Positions 8,962 through 16,572 of a DNA stretch of 64,000 nt are shown in pieces. Below the pieces are notes generated by a model. The model did no database searches and was not told where the DNA came from. It worked only from the letters and a program-made list of their open reading frames with translations. A program made the translations under genes and the position numbers. Origin of the DNA: Oscillospiraceae bacterium (GTDB lineage: Bacteria > Bacillota > Clostridia > Oscillospirales > Ruminococcaceae); contig SVMR01000005.1 in the NCBI GenBank assembly GCA_015067315.1, positions 51,554 to 115,553 on the forward strand, written 5' to 3'. How positions within the stretch are numbered: position 1 is the stretch's first letter; each line of letters begins with the position of its first letter.

Positions 8962-10032
8962 ATGCCGAGAGCCGACGAAGGACTTGCTTTCCTTCTCCGT
9001 TACGAAAACGTAGCATGGTACGAGGACGGAAAAGTCCGTATTCTTGACCGCCGCTGCTATCCCCACCCGATTAAATTTGTCACCTGCAACACCTCCGAGG
9101 AAGTTGCAAACGCAATGAGAGATATGATCGTCCAGAGCGCGGGTCCTTATCTTGCCTGCGGAATGGGAATCGTTCTTGCCGCCTATGAAGCAAAAGATAT
9201 GCCCTACGATAAAGCAATGGCGCATATCCGCTATGCTCAGGATCTTATTGTCAACGCAAGACCCACCACAGCAAAACGCATTAAAATCATCACCGATTCC
9301 TGCGTTGCCGCCGCGGAAGAAGCTTATGCCGCCGGCGAAAAAGACGCGATCCAGGCAACTTTTGACCGCATTATCGCCCTTACCGACAACCGTTATAACA
9401 AAATCGGCGAAGTTGCAAAACACCTTGTTTCAAAATTCCCGGAGGAAGGCACCGTTATGACCCAGTGCTATGCGGAAACTATCCTCGGTTTCATGTGCAA
9501 GGAAATCAAGGCCCAGGGCAAAAAAATAAAATTTGTCTGCCCCGAAACAAGACCTTATTTCCAGGGCGCACGCCTTACCGCTTCCGTTCTCCACGATATG
9601 GGATTTGACGTAACCGTTATTACCGACAACATGCCCGGCTGGACCATGCACGAAAAGAAAGTTGACGTCTTTACCTGCGCCGCCGACGCAATCACCATGG
9701 ACGGCGTTGTTATCAACAAAGTCGGCACCTTCCAGATCGCTCTTGCGGCAAAATACTGGGGAATTCCTTTCTATGTAACCGGAACTCCCGACAAATGCCA
9801 TCCTTTCGCAAAGGACGTTAAAATTGAAGAGCGCGACCCGAACCTTGTTCTCGAAGCTCTCGGAACCAGAACCGCCGTTGAAGGCGTAAGCGGATTCTAT
9901 CCCGCATTCGACAAAACCCCGCCGGAACTTGTAACCGGCTTTGTCACCGACAAAGGAATCTATGACGGCGACAAACTCTGGGATTATTACAACGGCGACG
10001 ACGGCACCGGCGAATACGAACTCATCGTTTAA
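8962..10032 (+). CDS. MtnA-like / eIF2B alpha-beta-delta family sugar-phosphate isomerase
   Basis: MTQCYAETIL, VCPETRPYFQGARLTA, CAADAITMDGVVINKVGTFQIALAAKYWGIPFYV match the MtnA fold pattern; AAGGGAG RBS before ATG at 8962. Confidence 0.8.
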   Translation: MPRADEGLAFLLRYENVAWYEDGKVRILDRRCYPHPIKFVTCNTSEEVANAMRDMIVQSAGPYLACGMGIVLAAYEAKDMPYDKAMAHIRYAQDLIVNARPTTAKRIKIITDSCVAAAEEAYAAGEKDAIQATFDRIIALTDNRYNKIGEVAKHLVSKFPEEGTVMTQCYAETILGFMCKEIKAQGKKIKFVCPETRPYFQGARLTASVLHDMGFDVTVITDNMPGWTMHEKKVDVFTCAADAITMDGVVINKVGTFQIALAAKYWGIPFYVTGTPDKCHPFAKDVKIEERDPNLVLEALGTRTAVEGVSGFYPAFDKTPPELVTGFVTDKGIYDGDKLWDYYNGDDGTGEYELIV

Positions 10033-10116
10033 GCCTTCCCTTTGGGGAAGGTGTCTGCGAAGCAGGCGGATGAGGAGAAAATAATAAAAAGTAGGGCGGG
10101 GGCTTGTTCCCGCCGT

Positions 10117-10156
10117 AAAAAAGCTCCGTTGTTCATTCGAACAACGGAGCTTTTTG
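10117..10156 (-). terminator. Terminator downstream of XRE gene
   Basis: AAAAAAGCTCCGTTGTTC-ATTC-GAACAACGGAGCTTTTTG. Confidence 0.85.
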
Positions 10157-10372
10157 TTATTTATACGGAGTGGGGTTATCGGTAAGTCCGAGTATATAGT
10201 CGGTGCTTGTGTTATAATATTCCGCAAGTTTTATCAGCGCCCAAACGGGAATTTCGTGTATGCCTTTTTCATATCTGCGGTAAACTTCGCGTTTGCAATC
10301 GAGAAATTCCGCAATTTCTTTCTGTGTTTTATCGGAATCAATTCTTAAATCTGCCAGCCTTTGAAAAAACAT
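10157..10372 (-). CDS. Small XRE-family helix-turn-helix regulator
   Basis: LADLRIDSDKTQKEIAEFLDCKREVYRRYEKGIHEIPVWALIKLAEYYNTSTDYILGLTD. Confidence 0.88.
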   Translation of the reverse strand: MFFQRLADLRIDSDKTQKEIAEFLDCKREVYRRYEKGIHEIPVWALIKLAEYYNTSTDYILGLTDNPTPYK

Positions 10373-10479
10373 ATAGCAACACCTCTTAAATAGATGCTAC
10401 TATTTTGTTGCGTACAACGTTAAAATATGCTACAATATTGTGGCGCAAAATGTAAATGGAAGTGCATTACGAATACCGC

Positions 10480-10518
10480 AAAAAAGCCCCGTTGTTCATC
10501 GGAACAACGGAGCTTTTA
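10480..10518 (-). terminator. Terminator downstream of ribbon-helix-helix gene
   Basis: AAAAAGCCCCGTTGTTC-ATCG-GAACAACGGAGCTTTTA, near copy of the 10117 terminator. Confidence 0.75.
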
Positions 10519-10704
10519 TTTATAAACGTCTTCATCTTTTGCGGGAATTTCCCCGTTTTCCTTTTCGTATTCTTCAATACAGTTTTGTGCAAGAAATTCA
10601 AGCTGTGCGTTCAAGGAACGCATATTTTTCTTTGCGATATAACTTAATTTATATAAAACCAAAGGTTCAAAACGTATCCCCGTCTGTTTTTTGTTAGTCG
10701 CCAT
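10516..10704 (-). CDS. Arc-like ribbon-helix-helix DNA-binding protein
   Basis: 62 aa GIRFEPLVLYKLSYIAKKNMRSLNAQLEFLAQNCIEEYEKENG. Confidence 0.75.
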   Translation of the reverse strand: MATNKKQTGIRFEPLVLYKLSYIAKKNMRSLNAQLEFLAQNCIEEYEKENGEIPAKDEDVYK

Positions 10705-10811
10705 GATAACACCTCGAATATAATCTGATAACAGTATAGACGAATTGAACTTTATTTTATACTAACAAAGTGTTATCATACAGCTGAAAATTTGATGTTT
10801 GCGAGGGTTTT

Positions 10812-11042
10812 ATGAAAAAGGATTTATATAAAGCGGGTTTTTCCCGGGAGGCTCTTGAACATTTATATACGGATATCAGGAAAATTTCGGGATACACAAA
10901 AGAGGAAGCGGACGCTCTTTGCTTATATATCCCGATGACGCAGGAAATTTTTGATAAATGCTTAAAAACCGCGGCTGAAACCAGGGATTTTGAAACGGAA
11001 GATTATCTTTATAAAACCTTTCCGGAATTTTCAAAAAAATAG
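10812..11042 (+). CDS. Small hypothetical protein
   Basis: 76 aa ORF with coding-like composition, followed by a terminator. Confidence 0.5.
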   Translation: MKKDLYKAGFSREALEHLYTDIRKISGYTKEEADALCLYIPMTQEIFDKCLKTAAETRDFETEDYLYKTFPEFSKK

Positions 11043-11090
11043 AGAACAGCCGGAATCCTAAACCGCCTTTTTCCTGAGAGGAAGGCTTTA

Positions 11091-11126
11091 AAAAACCCCT
11101 TCCGTTTTCCGCGGAAGGGGTTTTTG
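11091..11126 (+). terminator. Rho-independent terminator
   Basis: AAACCCCTTCCG-TTTTC-CGCGGAAGGGGTTTTTG. Confidence 0.8.
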
Positions 11127-11190
11127 TTTTACAAAACCGCCCCTTTGTGCTATATTAAAAGCAGATTTTTCCGGAAAGGGGATTTTTCCT

Positions 11191-12090
11191 TTGAAGATTT
11201 TTGCGCCGGATTATTACCGGGATTTCCGATGCATTGCCGGAGATTGCGGACACAGCTGCTGCATCGGTTGGGAAATCGATGTTGATGAAGAAACCGCGGA
11301 AATTTATAAAAAAGTTCCCGGAGATTTCGGGAAAAAACTCCGGGAAAACATCGATTTTTCCGAAGAGGGAGGTTCTTTCCGCCTTTGTGAAAACGACCGC
11401 TGTCCGTTTCTCAACGATAAAAACCTTTGCGAAATATATATAAATCTCGGCGAGGAAGCTCTTTCGCAAATTTGTTCCGACCACCCACGCTTCCGCAATT
11501 ATTACGAAAGCCGCACCGAAATCGGCCTCGGACTTTGCTGTGAAGAGGTAGCAAGGCTTGTTCTGACGAAGGAAAGCGGAACGAAAATCGTTGAAATCGG
11601 CGAGGATTCGGAAGAGCCATATTTTTATGAAGACGAGGAAGATTTTTTCAAAATCCGGGAAAGAATTTTTTTCGCGTTACAAAACCGCGAAAAACCTTTC
11701 GCCGAAAGGATAAAAGACGCCTTCGGAACAATCGGTTCAGCGGTTCCGGAATTCAATCCGGGAAAATGGGCAAAAATCTGCCTCGGTCTTGAAAGGCTTG
11801 ACGAAAGCTGGACGGAGATTCTCGAAAACATAGCCGGGAATCCCGCTCCGCCGGAAGTTTTTGACGAAACCGCCGGTGAACAGCTTTTAGGCTATTTTGT
11901 CTTCCGCCATTTTTGCCCGGAATATGAAAAAACTTCCCTTGCGTTCTGCCTTTTAAGCTTCCTTATGACGGAAAAAGCCGCGGAACAGATCGGAATTTTT
12001 GAAGCCGCAAGGCTCTGGTCTTCCGAAATAGAATATTCAAGCGAAAACAAGCCTCTGCTTTTGAGCACGCTTTTTGAAGAAGGAGTTTAA
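11191..12090 (+). CDS. FliB-like lysine-N-methylase family protein
   Basis: MKIFAPDYYRDFRCIAGDCGHSCCIGWEIDVD...RCPFLNDKNLCEIYINLGEEALSQICSDHPRF. Confidence 0.85.
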   Translation: MKIFAPDYYRDFRCIAGDCGHSCCIGWEIDVDEETAEIYKKVPGDFGKKLRENIDFSEEGGSFRLCENDRCPFLNDKNLCEIYINLGEEALSQICSDHPRFRNYYESRTEIGLGLCCEEVARLVLTKESGTKIVEIGEDSEEPYFYEDEEDFFKIRERIFFALQNREKPFAERIKDAFGTIGSAVPEFNPGKWAKICLGLERLDESWTEILENIAGNPAPPEVFDETAGEQLLGYFVFRHFCPEYEKTSLAFCLLSFLMTEKAAEQIGIFEAARLWSSEIEYSSENKPLLLSTLFEEGV

Positions 12091-12093
12091 CTT

Positions 12094-12438
12094 ATGAAAC
12101 AGGAAACGATCGATATGCTGCTCAAATTCCGGGACGACAGAAACTGGAAGCAGTTCCATAACCCGAAGGACCTTGCAATTTCAATTTCCCTCGAAGCTTC
12201 GGAGCTTCTTGAGGTGTTCCAATGGAGCGCGGAGGACCTTTTCTGCGCCGGAAAAACCGATAAAATAAAGGAAGAACTGGCGGACGTGCTCAACTACTGC
12301 ATTCTTATGGCGGATGCCTGCGGACTTGATATGGATGAGATAATACAGTCAAAAGTAAAGCGCAATTCCGAAAAATATCCGGTTGAACTTGCCTTCGGGA
12401 ACAAGGCAAAATATACCGAACTGGAAAAGAAGGACTGA
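12094..12438 (+). CDS. MazG-like nucleotide pyrophosphohydrolase
   Basis: WKQFHNPKDLAISISLEASELLEVFQW...KEELADVLNYCILMADACGLD. Confidence 0.9.
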   Translation: MKQETIDMLLKFRDDRNWKQFHNPKDLAISISLEASELLEVFQWSAEDLFCAGKTDKIKEELADVLNYCILMADACGLDMDEIIQSKVKRNSEKYPVELAFGNKAKYTELEKKD

Positions 12439-12443
12439 AACAG

Positions 12444-12480
12444 AAAATCCCGTGCTCAAAAATGAGCACGGGATTTTCTG
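12444..12480. terminator. Bidirectional terminator containing GTGCTCA/TGAGCAC
   Basis: AAAATCCCGTGCTCA-AAAA-TGAGCACGGGATTTT between convergent genes. Confidence 0.85.
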
Positions 12481-12482
12481 CT

Positions 12483-13850
12483 TTATCGGACAATTTCTCT
12501 TGCAACAAGAACGCCGCTTGCGGAAGCATGGGAAAGGGAATGGGTGATTCCGCTTCCGTCGCCGATGATATAAAGTCCTTCATATTTTTCGGACATAAGT
12601 TTTTCGTTGACTTCAACTTCCATGTTGTAGAATTTAACTTCAACGCCATAGAGAAGGGTATCGTCATTTGCGGTTCCGGGGGCAACTTTATCAAGCGCAT
12701 AAATCATTTCGACAATGCCGTCGAGGATTCGTTTCGGAAGAACGAGGGAAAGGTCGCCGGGGGTTGCGTTAAGGGTCGGGGTGATGAAAGCTCCGTCAAT
12801 GCGGTCCTGGGTGGAACGGCGTCCGCGGATAAGGTCGCCGAAGCGCTGGACAATAACTCCGCCGCCAAGCATATTGGAAAGTCTTGCAATGCTTTCGCCG
12901 TAGCCGTTGGAATCCTTGAAAGGTTCGGAAAAATGTTTTGCAACAAGGAGAGCGAAGTTTGTGTTTTCGGTCTGTTTTTCCGGATCCTCATAGCTGTGTC
13001 CGTTAACGGTGATGATTCCGTTGGTGTTTTCGTTAACAACCGCGCCCTTTGGGTTCATGCAGAAAGTACGGACAAGGTCGCCGTATTTTTCGGTGCGGTA
13101 AACGATCTTGCTTTCATAAAGCTCGTCGGTAAGATGGGAAAAAACGTCCGCGGGAAGTTCAACGCGCACGCCGATATCAACGCGGTTCGATTTTGTGGGA
13201 ATTCCCATTTCTTCACAGACTTTTTCCATCCATTTGCTTCCGCTTCTGCCGACGGAAATTACGCATTCCCTGCAGAAATAGGATTCTTTCGCGGTCTTGA
13301 TTTCATATCCGCTTTCGTTTGCAAGAACGTGTTCAACAGAGGTATCGAAGAAGAATTCGACTTTATCTTTAAGGAAATTATAAAGATTTTCAAGAACGAT
13401 ATAGTTTATATCCGTTCCGAGATGACGGACGGAAGCATCGAGAAGATGAAGGTCGTTCTGGATGCAGAGTTTTTTGAATTTTGTTCCGGCGGTGGAATAA
13501 AGCTTTGTTCCCTCGCCGCCGTAGGCCATATTTATTTCATCGACGTAGCGCATAAGTTCAAGCGCTTTTTTCTTGCCGATATATTCAAAAAGCGTTCCGC
13601 CGAAATCGTTTGTGATATTGTATTTTCCGTCGGAAAAAGCGCCGGCTCCGCCGAAACCGCTCATAATGGAACAGGTTTTGCAGCCTATGCAGCTTTTGAT
13701 TTTATTGCCATCGATGGGGCAGCGGCGTTTTTCAAGTGAATGTCCCGCTTCAAAAACCGCGACTTTGAGTTCGGGTTTTTGCTTGATGAGTTCAAAAGCG
13801 GAAAAAATTCCGCCGGGACCCGCACCGATTATAATAACGTCGTAATTCAT
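12483..13850 (-). CDS. NAD(P)/FAD-dependent oxidoreductase
   Basis: MNYDVIIIGAGPGGIFSAFELIKQ Rossmann motif; C-terminal GLYIIGDGSGITHSLSHASASGVLVAREIVR. Confidence 0.88.
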   Translation of the reverse strand: MNYDVIIIGAGPGGIFSAFELIKQKPELKVAVFEAGHSLEKRRCPIDGNKIKSCIGCKTCSIMSGFGGAGAFSDGKYNITNDFGGTLFEYIGKKKALELMRYVDEINMAYGGEGTKLYSTAGTKFKKLCIQNDLHLLDASVRHLGTDINYIVLENLYNFLKDKVEFFFDTSVEHVLANESGYEIKTAKESYFCRECVISVGRSGSKWMEKVCEEMGIPTKSNRVDIGVRVELPADVFSHLTDELYESKIVYRTEKYGDLVRTFCMNPKGAVVNENTNGIITVNGHSYEDPEKQTENTNFALLVAKHFSEPFKDSNGYGESIARLSNMLGGGVIVQRFGDLIRGRRSTQDRIDGAFITPTLNATPGDLSLVLPKRILDGIVEMIYALDKVAPGTANDDTLLYGVEVKFYNMEVEVNEKLMSEKYEGLYIIGDGSGITHSLSHASASGVLVAREIVR

Positions 13851-13939
13851 TAAAAATTCGCCTCCGAAAAAAGGATTTATGCATCAGGAAGATTATATCA
13901 TCCGAAAGCAAAAATTTCAATTAACAAACATACCACATT

Positions 13940-13957
13940 CTGTTAACATCTTAACTT
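13940..13957. promoter_or_regulatory. Candidate Rex operator upstream of hydrogenase operon
   Basis: cTGTTAA-CATC-TTAACtt compared with Rex consensus TTGTTAA-N4-TTAACAA. Confidence 0.55.
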
Positions 13958-14201
13958 TTGTTAAGTACACGGTTAGGCAATTCTAACCGATTTTTTACAA
14001 AAAAGCGGAATCTTTAAAAGAAAAGAATAAATAATCTTTTGAATTTTGGTTATAAAATTAACAAAAATTCGGTTTTCCTATTGCTTTTTATATATTGTTG
14101 GTTTATAATTTAACATGATAGGGGAATTTTGCGCTTTTTTAAAAAGCAAAACTCCCCGTTTTTGTGGATTAGTAAAAATTTTTAAGGGGGAAATCAAAAA
14201 A

Positions 14202-14693
14202 ATGGCTCATCTCAGCGAAGCTGCTGTCGTAAAGATCAACGAAATCTGCGACAGATATGTAAACGAAAAAACTCCGCTCATTATGATCCTCAGCGATATC
14301 CAGAAAGAATACGGATATATCCCGCTTGAGGTACAGGAAATTGTTTCCGAACGCACCGGAATTTCCGTTGCGGAGATTTACGGAGTAGTTACCTTCTATT
14401 CCTTCTTCTCTCTCGAACCCAACGGCAAATACGTAATCGGATGCTGCCTCGGTACTGCCTGCTATGTTAAAGGCGCACAGCAGATTGTTGACAAATTCTC
14501 CGAAATCCTCGGAATCAAACCCGGCGAAACCACCAAAGACGGTCTTTTCACAATCGATGCTCTCCGCTGCATCGGCGCCTGCGCAATTGCACCGGCAGTT
14601 ACCATCAACGGAAAAGTTTATCCCCATGTCCAGGTTTCCGAAGTTCAGGGAATCGTTGACGAATATAAAGCAAAGGAGGCTGCTGAAGCATGA
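14202..14693 (+). CDS. hydC: NADH-dependent [FeFe] hydrogenase small subunit (NuoE/HydC-like)
   Basis: Thioredoxin-like 2Fe-2S protein: CLGTACYVKGAQQIV ... LRCIGACAIAPAV. Confidence 0.92.
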   Translation: MAHLSEAAVVKINEICDRYVNEKTPLIMILSDIQKEYGYIPLEVQEIVSERTGISVAEIYGVVTFYSFFSLEPNGKYVIGCCLGTACYVKGAQQIVDKFSEILGIKPGETTKDGLFTIDALRCIGACAIAPAVTINGKVYPHVQVSEVQGIVDEYKAKEAAEA

Positions 14694-16558
14694 TCAGAAC
14701 ACCCGAAGAACTTTTTGCAAGAGCAGCTGTCTGCAAGGAACTGCTTGATTCCAAATTCAACGGCTCCGACGGAAAAATCTATCTTATGATTTGCGGCGGC
14801 GGCGGCTGCGTTGCTTCCGGCGCGCTCAAACTCGAAGAAGAATGCAACCGTCTTATCCAGGAAAAAGGTCTTGAGGAAAAAGTTGCGGTACGCAAAGTCG
14901 GCTGCTTCGGTCTTTGCTCCCAGGGACCTTTCATCCGCGTTTTCCCGAAAGACGTTCTCTATCGCCTTGTAAAACAGGAAGATATTGAAGAAATCATTGA
15001 AAAAGACGTAATCGGCGGCGAAATCGTCGAAAGACTTCTTTATGTTGACCCCAAAACCGGCGAAAAAATCGCAAAACAGGACCAGATTCCTTTCTATAAA
15101 AAGCAGAAGAAAATCGCTCTCCATGGCTGCGGCGTAATCAACCCCGAAAGCTTCGATGAAGCTCTCGGCTGCGGTGCATACCAGGGTCTTGCAAACGCTC
15201 TTAAAATGACTCCCCAGGAAGTTGTAACCTCCGTTCTCGAATCCGGACTTCGCGGAAGAGGCGGCGGCGGCTTCCTTACCGGACGCAAATGGCAGTTTGC
15301 TTATAATCAGGACAGCAAGGAAAAATACGTTGTATGTAACGGCGACGAGGGCGACCCCGGCGCATTCATGGACCGTTCCATTCTTGAGGACAACCCCCTT
15401 TCCGTAATCGAAGGTATGACCATCGCAGGTTACGCAATCGGCGCTTCCGAAGGTTATTTCTATGTCCGCGCGGAATATCCCACCGCAGTAAAACGTCTTC
15501 GCAACGCAATTGCAATGGCTGAAGCACAGGGACTTCTCGGCGACGATATCCTCGGTTCCGGTTTCTCTTTCCGCGCACATATCCGTCTTGGCGCAGGCGC
15601 ATTCGTCTGCGGCGAAGAAACCGCGCTTCTCCATTCCATCCAGGGACTCCGCGGCATGCCCAGACCCCGTCCTCCTTTCCCGGCAGTACGCGGTCTTTGG
15701 GACAAACCCACAATTGTTAACAACGTGGAAACCCTTGCAACCGTTCCTTATATTCTCAGAAACGGCGTTGAGGAATTCACCAAATACGGCACCACCGGTT
15801 CCAAAGGCACAAAAGTATTCGCTCTCGGCGGTAAAGTAAACAACGTCGGTCTTGTTGAGGTTCCCATGGGTACAACCCTCCGCGAACTTGTTTACGATAT
15901 CGGCGGCGGCATTCCCAACGACAAAAAATTCAAGGCAATCCAGACCGGCGGTCCTTCCGGCGGCTGCATCACCGCGGACGAACTTGACGTTTCCATCGAC
16001 TTCGACAACCTCGTAGCTCTCGGTTCCATGATGGGTTCCGGCGGCGCAATCGTAATGGACGAAGACAACTGCATGGTTGACGTTGCAAAATTCTATATGG
16101 AATTCATCTGCGACGAATCCTGCGGAAAATGTTCTCCCTGCCGAATCGGTACAAAGAGAATGCTTGAGATTCTCACCAAAATCACCGAAGGCGAAGCAAC
16201 CATGCAGGATCTTGAAGACCTTGAAACAATCGGCAACGCCTGCCAGAGCAACTCCCTCTGCTCCCTTGGACAGAGCGCGGCAAACCCGGTTATTTCCACC
16301 CTTGCTTCCTTCTATGACGAATATCTTGCACATATCCAGGACAAAAAATGCCCCGCACATGTCTGCAAAAACCTTACCGTATATTCCATCGATCCCGATA
16401 AGTGCAAACGCTGCAGCCTCTGCGCGAAAAAATGCCCTGTCGGAGCAATTTCCGGCATAGTCGGCAAGACCAACTTCGTAATTGACCCGGACGTTTGCGT
16501 AAGATGCGGACTTTGCATCTCTTCCTGCAAATTCGGCGCAATTTCCAAAGATCAGTAA
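14690..16558 (+). CDS. hydB: NuoF/HydB-like flavoprotein subunit of electron-bifurcating hydrogenase
   Basis: GLRGRGGGGFLTGRKW, NGDEGDPGAFMDRSILE, ESCGKCSPCRIGTKRM, C-terminal 2x[4Fe-4S]. Confidence 0.95.
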   Translation: MIRTPEELFARAAVCKELLDSKFNGSDGKIYLMICGGGGCVASGALKLEEECNRLIQEKGLEEKVAVRKVGCFGLCSQGPFIRVFPKDVLYRLVKQEDIEEIIEKDVIGGEIVERLLYVDPKTGEKIAKQDQIPFYKKQKKIALHGCGVINPESFDEALGCGAYQGLANALKMTPQEVVTSVLESGLRGRGGGGFLTGRKWQFAYNQDSKEKYVVCNGDEGDPGAFMDRSILEDNPLSVIEGMTIAGYAIGASEGYFYVRAEYPTAVKRLRNAIAMAEAQGLLGDDILGSGFSFRAHIRLGAGAFVCGEETALLHSIQGLRGMPRPRPPFPAVRGLWDKPTIVNNVETLATVPYILRNGVEEFTKYGTTGSKGTKVFALGGKVNNVGLVEVPMGTTLRELVYDIGGGIPNDKKFKAIQTGGPSGGCITADELDVSIDFDNLVALGSMMGSGGAIVMDEDNCMVDVAKFYMEFICDESCGKCSPCRIGTKRMLEILTKITEGEATMQDLEDLETIGNACQSNSLCSLGQSAANPVISTLASFYDEYLAHIQDKKCPAHVCKNLTVYSIDPDKCKRCSLCAKKCPVGAISGIVGKTNFVIDPDVCVRCGLCISSCKFGAISKDQ

Positions 16559-16572
16559 GGAGGGCATAGAAA

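Noticed and set aside
14645-16567. 640-aa antisense ORF across the NuoF/HydB gene, with similar long antisense ORFs at 12462-13739, 16993-18414, 1285-2010, 6611-7945, 28531-29805 and 46744-47706
   Set aside because: They lie opposite clearly recognisable genes. Many are codon-aligned antisense frames kept open because the sense genes use few TTA, CTA and TCA codons. Translations show no family motifs.
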